Source of the DNA: CAZMOK01 sp964644135
GTDB taxonomy: Bacteria > Bacteroidota > Bacteroidia > Bacteroidales > JAGOPY01
Assembly: GCA_964644135.1 (NCBI GenBank)
Contig: CAZXWD010000064.1
Coordinates: forward strand, 1 to 18,368
DNA: 18,368 bases
Direction: 5' to 3'
Shown here piece by piece: positions 1 to 6,090 of this stretch (within the stretch, counting starts at the first letter, position 1; each line of letters starts with the position of its first letter). The notes beneath the pieces are model-generated. The model saw only the letters and a list, made by a program, of their open reading frames with translations. It searched no databases and was not told the origin of the DNA. Position numbers and translations under genes: made by a program.

Positions 1-30
1 TTTCTATAAATATGTGATGCCTCCGGCATC
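1..30 (-). repeat. Palindromic repeat, copy 1 (CCGGAGG core)
   Basis: On the minus strand this reads GATGCC-GGA-GGCATC (bases 30-16), a perfect 6-bp stem with a 3-nt loop, followed by ACATATTTATAGAAA (bases 15-1). Stem and 3' tail resemble copy 2 at 186-215, where the tail TCATAGTTATAGAAT matches at 12 of 15 positions. Copy 1 starts at the window edge, so more of it may lie outside. It looks like a dispersed REP-like element rather than a terminator, because no T-run follows the stem. Confidence 0.65.
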
Positions 31-42
31 TTATAATTTTGA

Positions 43-71
43 GTTATCAGTTATCAGCCTTAGGTTATCAG
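43..71. repeat. TTATCAG heptamer repeats
   Basis: TTATCAG occurs twice in tandem (44-50, 51-57) and once more after a 7-nt spacer (65-71). On the other strand this is CTGATAA. It resembles the short tandemly repeated heptamers (STRR-type) known from intergenic DNA of cyanobacteria and some other bacteria. No function is known or implied. Confidence 0.6.
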
Positions 72-185
72 TTGGCGGAGTGGAGTGAAGTAACATCCTG
101 TATGAGCAAAGCGGTATTGGGACTGGCAATTGACAGGCAACAATAATCAGTATAACAAAAGATGCTGTGAACTTATCACGAAGCA

Positions 186-215
186 GATCCCGGAGGGATC
201 TCATAGTTATAGAAT
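186..215 (+). repeat. Palindromic repeat, copy 2 (CCGGAGG core)
   Basis: GATCCC-GGA-GGGATC (186-200) is a perfect 6-bp stem with a 3-nt loop. It is followed by TCATAGTTATAGAAT (201-215), which matches the tail of copy 1. Compared with copy 1 the third stem pair from the loop has changed from G-C to C-G on both sides, so pairing is kept. Orientation is opposite to copy 1. Confidence 0.65.
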
Positions 216-240
216 TTCGCAGATACCAAAACCCCTACCC

Positions 241-255
241 GACCCCGGAGGGGTC
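241..255 (+). repeat. Palindromic repeat, copy 3 (CCGGAGG core)
   Basis: GACCCC-GGA-GGGGTC forms a perfect 6-bp stem around the same GGA loop as copies 1 and 2. The tail after it (GCATCAAATCG) does not match the other two beyond a CAT, so this copy is truncated or diverged on that side. Two stem pairs differ from copy 1 with both partners changed together. Confidence 0.55.
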
Positions 256-264
256 GCATCAAAT

Positions 265-285
265 CGACAACCGACAATCGACAAT
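265..285. repeat. CGACAAT heptamer repeats
   Basis: Three tandem heptamers: CGACAAC, CGACAAT, CGACAAT. They sit 9 nt after the third palindrome and 9 nt before the terminator hairpin. This is a second, unrelated heptamer family in the same gene-free stretch as the TTATCAG repeats. Confidence 0.6.
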
Positions 286-294
286 CATCCAATC

Positions 295-360
295 AAAAAA
301 GGGGCTGCACTTTCCACCTTAGCTAAAGCAAAGGTTATCAAGCATGCAGCCCCTTTTTTT
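295..360. terminator. Large two-way terminator hairpin
   Basis: GGGGCTGCA (301-309) pairs perfectly with TGCAGCCCC (345-353). Six A residues precede the stem (295-300) and seven T residues follow it (354-360), so it should work as a rho-independent terminator on either strand. The 35-nt loop contains a second possible stem, ACCTT (316-320) with AAGGT (331-335). It lies 160 nt past the stop of the minus-strand lipoprotein gene and is the only candidate terminator for the RHS/lipoprotein transcript. It could equally end a plus-strand transcript entering from the left. Confidence 0.75.
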
Positions 361-519
361 CCGCTCCCCGTTGTTGGTGGGTATCTAATTTATTTAATCA
401 GAGAATTCCTGTTGATTTACTGGTGCACTTTTTGCTGACGATTCATAGACTACAAAATTAATTTGATATAAGTAAGCCCAAGGAGTCATCCAAGGCTTCA
501 AGTAGTTTATGTAATAACG

Positions 520-1221
520 TTACCATATCATAGTCCAGTACACTATCATATTTTCTTTTTCTGATGTCGCAAAGCCCTTTGAGTAACCGTGATGCCATTC
601 TTTTAAAGATTCTGGTCGAGCTTCGTTACAACTTTCTTTCCAAAAATCACCGGCTTCAGCCTTTATAACATAAACCTGTAGATCCGATGGGATAGTATGG
701 ATATAATTGTAATAGGGAGTTTCTTCTCCTTCAATTACTTTCTTTTCCCTTTTCTCACCCAATCCAAAATCATAATCTTCAAAATAAGGAATCGGAAGTT
801 TCTCAGTATACCATTTATTACACTTTTTCACAGGAAAAATATCTTTCCTGAGTTCAGAGAGATTAATAATAATATTATTGTCTGTATATGCCGATTTATA
901 GGCTATTTTGCCCGATAGTAAATTTGATAACTCTTCCTGATAATCTGGTTTATCGACTATGATATAGATTTCTCCAAATTGCTTGCTACACTTGAAGCTT
1001 GGTGGACATGATGGAGGAGAAGAATGAAAAGAAACACTTTCATTTTTTATTCTTTTTGGAAAATGACTTAATAAGCTGTCCTTTGATGATTCTTTTCCAA
1101 AACCCTTCCTTTGTTCGTTTAACATCTTATTAGCCTGGGTCAGATAGTAACTACTATTCGTGTTGCACCCAGAGATGATAGTTAATAAGATTAGTATTAT
1201 TCTGAAACTACTTCGTGCCAT
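520..1221 (-). CDS. Putative lipoprotein next to RHS tip, candidate immunity protein
   Basis: I do not recognise this 233-residue protein. It starts with a hydrophobic signal ending in the lipobox ISGC with Cys19 as the predicted lipidated residue, so it should be membrane-anchored and face the periplasm or cell surface. The rest is hydrophilic, has several further Cys residues (for example the CPPSFKC stretch), and shows no repeats or further membrane segments. Its ATG (1221-1219) lies inside the end of the RHS gene, a 14-bp overlap that implies co-translation. It is clearly AT-rich: bases 841-900 are 16/60 G+C. Position directly after an RHS C-terminal tip is the usual place of the immunity gene of a polymorphic toxin, so that is my inference; no immunity family is recognised. 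It could instead be an unrelated cargo lipoprotein. Confidence 0.8.
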   Translation of the reverse strand: MARSSFRIILILLTIISGCNTNSSYYLTQANKMLNEQRKGFGKESSKDSLLSHFPKRIKNESVSFHSSPPSCPPSFKCSKQFGEIYIIVDKPDYQEELSNLLSGKIAYKSAYTDNNIIINLSELRKDIFPVKKCNKWYTEKLPIPYFEDYDFGLGEKREKKVIEGEETPYYNYIHTIPSDLQVYVIKAEAGDFWKESCNEARPESLKEWHHGYSKGFATSEKENMIVYWTMIW

Positions 1222-2233
1222 AATTCTCTCTAAAAGTGTTTATTAACTTGACATTTCCAGGGTACTGATTCCAGTTGCCGTAATTTCTTTTGTTACGATA
1301 ATCATGCTTACCACTCATTTTTCTTGAGAAAGAAACTGCTGTGTTAGCGGCTTTTATATACCATTTATCCGTATAGGTTATTTCGTAACGAGCAACTGAT
1401 GTTGTAAATGGAAAGGATTTTATTCCATTTGTCTCAGTCCCCGTTAGTGGAATCTTACCGATAGCTTTGTTGTTGTCCTTCATGTAGCGAGACCTTTCAG
1501 TTATCGTTGCTACTTCGCCAATCTGAAAAGTAAATGTCTTACTTCCAGGTCCAGCAGCAGCAGTTTCAGAAGTTTTCTCATAAATGGTCTGTTGAACAGG
1601 ATTAAAATCATAACCTTGCTCATCCATAAAACCTTTAGCTCTATCTGCTTTCATGTATCCAGTGGAACTTATAGAGCCATCTGCGTTGGGTTCTATGTTA
1701 GTCAAACTTTTATTTTGAGCCAATAAGGCTACATCACTGGTCATTGGTGTTCCATCTGAAAACATCCCGTTTTCCCCAAGATGTGACCAATTATCCCCTA
1801 ACTGGCTTTCATCTCCCTTTCGCATGTCGCTGTTATAATATACTTCCCCGGTTAATTGGTTCTGGAACCAGTCAGCACTCATACCTGTTGGGTCAATTAA
1901 AACTATTGGGTTATTGTGCGCAAAATGGTATGGTGTCCATGATGGGAAGTCGCTTGCAAGAGGATCCACCACATGCCACCTCCCGATCTGCGGATCATAC
2001 ATCCGGGCCCCGTAGTCATACCAGTCCAGCCCGTGGTCTTCATACAGTTCTTTGCCGTTGTATTTATAGGGGTTGTCGGGTTCGGAATCGGCGAATGACA
2101 TCCCGAAAGGATAGTAGTCGTTGACCTGCAAGATGTCAGGGGTCGGGGTGGCGGGGTTGCCGGTGAAGCAAACCCTGACACTGCCCAGGTGGTCCTTGAT
2201 GAAGTACTGGTATTGATAGGTTGATTGATCCAC
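1208..2233 (-). CDS. Orphan RHS C-terminal fragment with variable tip (possible toxin)
   Basis: This encodes 341 residues, far shorter than intact RHS proteins (normally well over 1000). Residues ~8-116 are the conserved RHS-associated core: KDHLGSVRV, then YYPFGM, then YKYNGKELYEDHGLDWYDYGARMYDPQIGRW in pieces, ending at NNPIVLIDPTGM. After that motif the sequence becomes a ~225-residue tip that I cannot assign to a toxin family. In intact RHS proteins the core closes a beta-cocoon shell around the tip, which is usually a toxin. The best start is GTG at 2233-2231; a stop lies only 14 codons upstream in frame and there is no ATG, so the YD-repeat shell is absent. It is therefore either an expressed orphan tip module or a 5'-truncated relic. 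The overlapping lipoprotein gene follows. No signal peptide is visible. Confidence 0.75.
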   Translation of the reverse strand: MDQSTYQYQYFIKDHLGSVRVCFTGNPATPTPDILQVNDYYPFGMSFADSEPDNPYKYNGKELYEDHGLDWYDYGARMYDPQIGRWHVVDPLASDFPSWTPYHFAHNNPIVLIDPTGMSADWFQNQLTGEVYYNSDMRKGDESQLGDNWSHLGENGMFSDGTPMTSDVALLAQNKSLTNIEPNADGSISSTGYMKADRAKGFMDEQGYDFNPVQQTIYEKTSETAAAGPGSKTFTFQIGEVATITERSRYMKDNNKAIGKIPLTGTETNGIKSFPFTTSVARYEITYTDKWYIKAANTAVSFSRKMSGKHDYRNKRNYGNWNQYPGNVKLINTFRENYGTK

Positions 2234-2467
2234 GACTTTTATTCTTCCTTCTGTTGTGAGGAGATGTTTTATGGTTTAATTCTTCCTTAAAATTAGTTTT
2301 TCTTTCTTAATCTCGAAATAATATCACTCCATAGGGTGTGATTTTTTCGTTTGAGTGGGTTGTGAAAGGGGCTCAGAGGTTTTCGGGGATGGGGTGGTAT
2401 ATTCTATCCTCTCATCCCCTATTTTTCATCACACGGTGGATTTCCTTTCCCTCCGAATATCTTATAC

Positions 2468-2691
2468 ATCGTGCAATCTTCCAGCCCCCATCCCCGGCCC
2501 TTCCCCCACCCGGGGGAAGGGTGACTATATGGTTAACTTTTGCAATGATCAGAAAAACTCAAAACGAAATTTACAAAAAATTAGCTTCAAAAGCTCCTTC
2601 GGTAAAGCCCTCCCCCGGGTGGGGGAGCCCGCCCGTACCGAACGGTACGTTCGGGCGGGGGTTTGGGTGGGGGCTGAATCGTGCAATCTTC
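2468..2691. mobile_element. MITE-like palindromic element with flanking direct repeats
   Basis: The inner part has perfect 9-bp inverted ends, CAGCCCCCA (2482-2490) and TGGGGGCTG (2668-2676). It is flanked by a 14-bp direct repeat ATCGTGCAATCTTC at 2468-2481 and 2678-2691, in the position of a target-site duplication. Inside are three strong palindromes: CCCTTCCCCC/GGGGGAAGGG (2498-2521, loop ACCC), CTCCCCC/GGGGGAG (2610-2627, loop GGGT) and CCCGCCCG/CGGGCGGG (2628-2659) with an inner TACCG/CGGTA stem. The cores of the first two (2503-2516 and 2612-2625) are exact reverse complements. No open frame looks like a transposase, so any movement would need help in trans. Confidence 0.6.
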
Positions 2692-2878
2692 AAGCCCCTG
2701 TATCTAAAAACAACCCAAACCTGACTTAAACTACACTCACAAGCCTTTCCTTCAAAGGGTTAGACTGATCTTCCAGGGATCATGAAGACTTCCAAAACCC
2801 CCAGTATCTAAATTTTTCTTTCAGGAAATAAAAATGAGCTTTTAAGGGAATGGCGGGGAGTTTGAAAGGACATAAAAT

Positions 2879-2904
2879 ACAAAAGCCGGTCGAAAAACCG
2901 GCTT
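2879..2904 (-). terminator. Rho-independent terminator of tRNA-Asn
   Basis: An 8-bp stem, AAGCCGGT (2883-2890) with ACCGGCTT (2897-2904), closes a 6-nt loop. Read on the minus strand it lies 9 nt past the tRNA 3' end and runs into TTTTGTATTTTATG. It should end the tRNA transcript. Confidence 0.8.
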
Positions 2905-2913
2905 AGTCGAGTT

Positions 2914-2990
2914 TGGCTCCCCAACCTGGACTCGAACCAGGGACCTACTGATTAACAGTCAGCCGCTCTAACCAACTGAGCTATTGGGGA
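2914..2990 (-). tRNA. tRNA-Asn (anticodon GTT)
   Basis: Read on the minus strand this folds as a full cloverleaf: acceptor TCCCCAA with TTGGGGA, D-arm AGCTCAGTTGGTTAGAGC, anticodon loop CTGTTAA with GTT, and a T-arm with GGTTCGAGTCC. Discriminator base is G and the 3' CCA (2916-2914) is encoded in the DNA. It reads AAC/AAU codons. It appears as a single-gene unit, with its own promoter upstream and terminator downstream. Confidence 0.97.
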
Positions 2991-3003
2991 ATTTTTGAGG
3001 GTG

Positions 3004-3033
3004 CAAAGGTAATGTTTTTTTCAACTTTTCAAA
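3004..3033 (-). promoter_or_regulatory. Bacteroidota-type promoter of tRNA-Asn
   Basis: On the minus strand TACCTTTG (3011-3004) fits the Bacteroidota -7 consensus TAnnTTTG exactly. TTTG (3033-3030) sits 18 nt upstream at about the -33 position, with another TTTG 4 nt further out. The -7 box ends 13 nt before the mature tRNA 5' end, leaving a short leader. Confidence 0.8.
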
Positions 3034-3253
3034 CAAAAATGGCCAAATTATTTCCTGCCCGCAACCCCCGCACCCCTTGGTATCAATATTAAAATCAATT
3101 CCTCTGACCAACTCTTCTATCTTCATATAAATGAACAGTCCTTCCCGTTATTCAAATCTTCTTATTTAAAATGGTTATATATAAGAGCTAATTTCTTTAT
3201 ATTCAACATAAAAACAGTAACCTTTTGCCATTTTAATCGATATATGTAATACC

Positions 3254-3273
3254 CACGGTAGAATTCTGCCGTG
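3254..3273. promoter_or_regulatory. 20-bp near-palindrome upstream of lipoprotein gene
   Basis: CACGGTAGAATTCTGCCGTG reads the same on both strands except for one pair (T3259 opposite G3268). It has no loop, so it fits a DNA-binding site for a dimeric regulator better than an RNA hairpin. It lies 109 nt before the start of the plus-strand lipoprotein gene. Function is a guess. Confidence 0.35.
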
Positions 3274-3382
3274 TGCCACCATTCCAACCACCAAATCCTC
3301 GTAACTTTTATCGGTTAAGCCCATAAAAGGCTATATACCAGGCAGAATAGAATTAAAATTATTCACCTAAAAAACCAGAGAT

Positions 3383-4633
3383 ATGAAAAAAATCTTAGGA
3401 ATGCTCGTTGTGATCCTGCTGTTAGCAGCATGTGCAACAGAAAACACCAGTAACGACCCTACCGACAAATGGAATGGCTATTTCGACCGACTGAAGGAAG
3501 GTGAAGTGATCCACACATTATGGGCAGGCCAGAACATAGATGTAGGTACAGTTACTTACGGCCTCGACAACAACGCCAATTTTTATGTTGAGTACAACTG
3601 TACCAATGGCTGGATGTTGTCAGAAACGCATATGTTCGCAGGCGATAAAAAAGACATGCCGCTGAACAAACCCGGAAAACCAAAAATAGGAAAGTTCCCT
3701 CACTCCGCTGACCACGACCCATGGGTAAGTACATATACCTATTATGTACCCCTCACAGATCTGCCTCCTGCCGAAGATCCTGGTTTCGTTGTTGCAACTC
3801 ATTCAGTTGTCCAGAACCCAAACGGCGGAAACGAAACTGCATGGGGTGAAGGTGCTTTCACCTTCACCGATAAAGGATGGGGATGGTACGATGTTTACTA
3901 TTTCAACCAACCGGATAACCCATATACGATTCTTTACGGTGTTGAATACGGTGCCGACGACAGCCTGAGGTTATGGCTGCTTGATGTTACTAACGGCGGA
4001 TCGGAATCAGAACTCATCCTCACTGAATTTATTGGCGGTTCAGGTGGAGAATATGACGGGAGTGCCTATGATCCGGTATCAGGAAATTTCTTTTTCGCAA
4101 ACCCTGTTACAGGTGAACTTTATGTAAATAATCTGACCGGTGACGACCCGTCATTCAGCGCAGGTACGCTCATTGGAACAGTTAAGAGCGCTGATTTCTA
4201 TGACAACGGCTATTACTACGTGGATGCAGATGACAACACCATCCACCTGGTAACCTTCGACAGCAACTGGCAGATCATAAGTAACGACATCATCAGCACT
4301 ATACCAAGCTCCGTTGAAGTTACTGATATTGCGATCAATCCCGGTGGTGACTATATGTACATTGTTGGCAATGTAGGGGACGGCACCACTGAAATGATAA
4401 CCTGGGATATGGTTGCAGATACCTATTCAACAATATCCCTGACATTGGCCGATGGAACTCAGATAGCTTACGGAAGTGACGGCCTGCTTTATGCAATAGA
4501 ACCCTCTGGTGATAACGAGGCAAGTGCCTATTTGCTCGATACCGACACAGGCGTATCTGAACCAATAGAAGGTGATCCAATAATCATTATTGACGATCCC
4601 TTCAGCGACATTTCCAAAGGAACTATTATGTAG
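3383..4633 (+). CDS. Lipoprotein of unknown function, two-domain
   Basis: This 416-residue protein begins with a lipoprotein signal ending LLAAC (Cys17), followed by ATEN. Residues ~35-190 resemble a module I have seen in surface proteins of many bacteria but cannot name: a strand with VEYNCTNGWMLSETHMF, a GKFPHSADHDP stretch, VVATHSVV, then NETAWGEG and a WGWYDVYYF end. Residues ~190-400 are built of strand-rich repeats with landmarks such as YDGSAYDPVSGNFFFAN, DFYDNGYYYVDADD and IAINPGGDYMYIVGN, which look like about four blades of a beta-propeller. A role in binding at the cell surface is inference. It is a single-gene unit: no SD is visible before the ATG (normal in this phylum) and a strong terminator follows 22 nt after the stop. 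Confidence 0.9.
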   Translation: MKKILGMLVVILLLAACATENTSNDPTDKWNGYFDRLKEGEVIHTLWAGQNIDVGTVTYGLDNNANFYVEYNCTNGWMLSETHMFAGDKKDMPLNKPGKPKIGKFPHSADHDPWVSTYTYYVPLTDLPPAEDPGFVVATHSVVQNPNGGNETAWGEGAFTFTDKGWGWYDVYYFNQPDNPYTILYGVEYGADDSLRLWLLDVTNGGSESELILTEFIGGSGGEYDGSAYDPVSGNFFFANPVTGELYVNNLTGDDPSFSAGTLIGTVKSADFYDNGYYYVDADDNTIHLVTFDSNWQIISNDIISTIPSSVEVTDIAINPGGDYMYIVGNVGDGTTEMITWDMVADTYSTISLTLADGTQIAYGSDGLLYAIEPSGDNEASAYLLDTDTGVSEPIEGDPIIIIDDPFSDISKGTIM

Positions 4634-4655
4634 ATTACACCAAAATATTCACTTC

Positions 4656-4687
4656 AAACCCGGGCTGCCTCCAGTCCGGGTTTTTTT
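4656..4687 (+). terminator. Rho-independent terminator
   Basis: AAACCCGGGCTG (4656-4667) pairs with CAGTCCGGGTTT (4672-4683), 12 bp including one G-T wobble, around the loop CCTC. TTTTTTT (4681-4687) overlaps the end of the stem. The minus-strand side has only TTTGAAGTG, so it acts mainly on the plus-strand lipoprotein transcript. It sits 55 nt from the stop of the converging DUF5723 gene. Confidence 0.9.
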
Positions 4688-4742
4688 AAATTGAAAAATG
4701 ACAACTTATCTTAAAACTCAACTCTTAGATCTCAACACTAAC

Positions 4743-6071
4743 CTATTCCCCAACCACAAAATTGATCCCGAAGTGAAAGTTTATGTACTTCTGGTTCCGG
4801 TAGTTGATAACCGAAAGTACATTGTCGCTCAGGAAGTATACCTGCAGCGGCCCGGCATTGAATACCAGTCCGGCGCCCAGGTTGAAAGGCGCAAAGCGAT
4901 GGTAGGTATAAGCCACCTTAAAAGCAAAGTAATAGGCCAGGGTCTTGTCGAAAGAGACTGAAAAGGAAGGCTCGAAATAGTCTTTCATGAACCTGCCGGA
5001 AAACAGGAAGCTGATACGGTTCATGCGGTCAGGACTGTAATATTCGGCACCCACGATCAACCTGGCCGGAAGGTCGCTCCTGTATGCCTCAGAAAGCTCT
5101 TTTACATCAATGATCGATTCGAGGCTGTCGGCATAAGTTGACATGATGCCGTTGTCGGTCACCTCTTCGTCTACGTAAATTCCCTCGAAATTTATGGTGT
5201 CATATTTGTTCTCAAAGCTTTTCAGGCCAGACTTCCAGTTTATGTAACCAAAATCAAGAAAGCTGAAATTGACGCTCACTCTTTCTGTGATCTTTATATC
5301 CGCTCCCAGGTCGAGAGATACCCCGAAGTTCCTGTAATTATAATAATAGGAGAAAGGATTGAAGGCGTTGCCGGCAGAATCACGGCTCAGGCCCGAAGTA
5401 TGGATGAGGAAGCTCGTTTCGGCACGAACGGCATAAGCTGTGGCATCATTCTCCTCGGTCAGAAGTCTTGTATCATTATATACCGTGCTTATGTTCGACA
5501 TACCCCTGTTCACATTGAACCTGGCCCCGATCGAAACCCTGCTCCCTACAGGGAATGCCAGGCCAAGGTAATAGGATACGAAATGGTCTGACTGGAAATT
5601 AACCGGGCTAAGGTCTATATGCCTGTCCTTTATCGAAGTATTGCCATGCCACATCAGCTCAATAAGGTCATTCACGTAAAAGCCCCTCACCAGCAACCTG
5701 TGCCGGATACCTGTGGTCAGGTAACTTTTCTTCACTTTGAACCCAAGGTGGATAAGGTCATTGTCAACCGACCCGGTCAGGTAGTTAATCCCTCCGGGCT
5801 CGCCTGCAACATTTCCCAGGTCAAGGTAAAGGGAATCACTGCCTGACCGCTCTCTGAAAATATCGTTAAAAGTAAAGCCTGTACTGTACACATTTGCCGA
5901 CAATGAGGAAAGCAGGGGAAAACCCACAACAGTATTGCTGTCGGAAATGTAAGCCGGGTTGCTGTAACTGCTCTGGGGAACCATATCAAACCCGTGGAGC
6001 ATGTAGCTTGTCTGAGCGTTCAGCAGGGCTGCTGAAAAAAGTGCTGTCAGGAGAAAAATTGCCTTTTTCAT
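4743..6071 (-). CDS. DUF5723-type outer-membrane beta-barrel protein
   Basis: The 442-residue product has a Sec signal (cleavage likely after LNA, residue 19) and then the opening typical of DUF5723 proteins: GFDMVPQSSYSNPA, a PxxS stretch and FTFNDIF. The remainder is a run of alternating, aromatic-ending strands expected of an outer-membrane barrel, ending in NFHFGINFVVGE rather than a canonical terminal Phe. Function of DUF5723 proteins is not established. The ATG lies 19 nt after the stop of the large lipoprotein gene, so the two are almost certainly co-transcribed and may form a barrel/lipoprotein pair. Last gene of the minus-strand cluster; it has no clear own terminator. Confidence 0.85.
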   Translation of the reverse strand: MKKAIFLLTALFSAALLNAQTSYMLHGFDMVPQSSYSNPAYISDSNTVVGFPLLSSLSANVYSTGFTFNDIFRERSGSDSLYLDLGNVAGEPGGINYLTGSVDNDLIHLGFKVKKSYLTTGIRHRLLVRGFYVNDLIELMWHGNTSIKDRHIDLSPVNFQSDHFVSYYLGLAFPVGSRVSIGARFNVNRGMSNISTVYNDTRLLTEENDATAYAVRAETSFLIHTSGLSRDSAGNAFNPFSYYYNYRNFGVSLDLGADIKITERVSVNFSFLDFGYINWKSGLKSFENKYDTINFEGIYVDEEVTDNGIMSTYADSLESIIDVKELSEAYRSDLPARLIVGAEYYSPDRMNRISFLFSGRFMKDYFEPSFSVSFDKTLAYYFAFKVAYTYHRFAPFNLGAGLVFNAGPLQVYFLSDNVLSVINYRNQKYINFHFGINFVVGE

Positions 6072-6090
6072 CTGAATTCTGAGGGTTTTT

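Larger units (their letters stand above)
1..519. other. Gene-free, repeat-rich region
   Basis: I see no credible gene here. The only long open frame (130-438, plus) runs straight through hairpin repeats and encodes nothing recognisable. The stretch instead holds three copies of a short palindrome with a CCGGAGG core, two sets of 7-bp repeats and one large hairpin with T-runs on both sides. Bases 361-519 show no structure that I can support; they are AT-rich trailing sequence downstream of the minus-strand lipoprotein gene. Confidence 0.75.
2234..2913. other. Gene-free region with MITE-like element
   Basis: No gene is supported; two overlapping plus-strand open frames here (2338-2724 and 2355-2729) translate the palindromic element in two frames and look like no protein. 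Contents: an imperfect hairpin at 2385-2419 (GGGGATG with CATCCCC, followed by TATTTTT on the plus strand), the MITE-like element at 2468-2691, a short repeat GTATCTAAA at 2699-2707 and again near 2805, and the tRNA terminator at the right end. I found no remnant of the missing RHS N-terminal part. Confidence 0.7.
2991..3382. other. Divergent intergenic region
   Basis: This gap separates the tRNA gene (leftward) from the plus-strand lipoprotein gene (rightward). It contains the tRNA promoter at 3004-3033 and a 20-bp near-palindrome at 3254-3273. For the rightward gene I find no clean TAnnTTTG; the nearest is TAACCTTTTG at about 3219-3228, with wrong spacing and no TTG upstream. No gene is seen. 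Confidence 0.6.

Noticed and set aside
130..438. 102-codon plus-strand open frame
   Set aside because: It runs through two hairpin repeats, the heptamer array and the terminator hairpin, and its translation matches nothing I know.
2338..2729. Two overlapping plus-strand open frames over the palindromic element
   Set aside because: Pro/Gly-rich translations in two frames of the same G+C-rich palindromes; no start context or domain.
2914..2940. tRNA-Asn 3' end as an integration site
   Set aside because: No second copy of the tRNA 3' sequence and no integrase gene are found in the window.
3219..3228. TAACCTTTTG as promoter of the plus-strand lipoprotein gene
   Set aside because: Spacing inside the box is wrong and no TTG lies about 20 nt upstream.
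4698..4961. 87-codon plus-strand frame after the lipoprotein terminator
   Set aside because: Mostly antisense to the DUF5723 gene and starts just after a terminator; no recognisable product.
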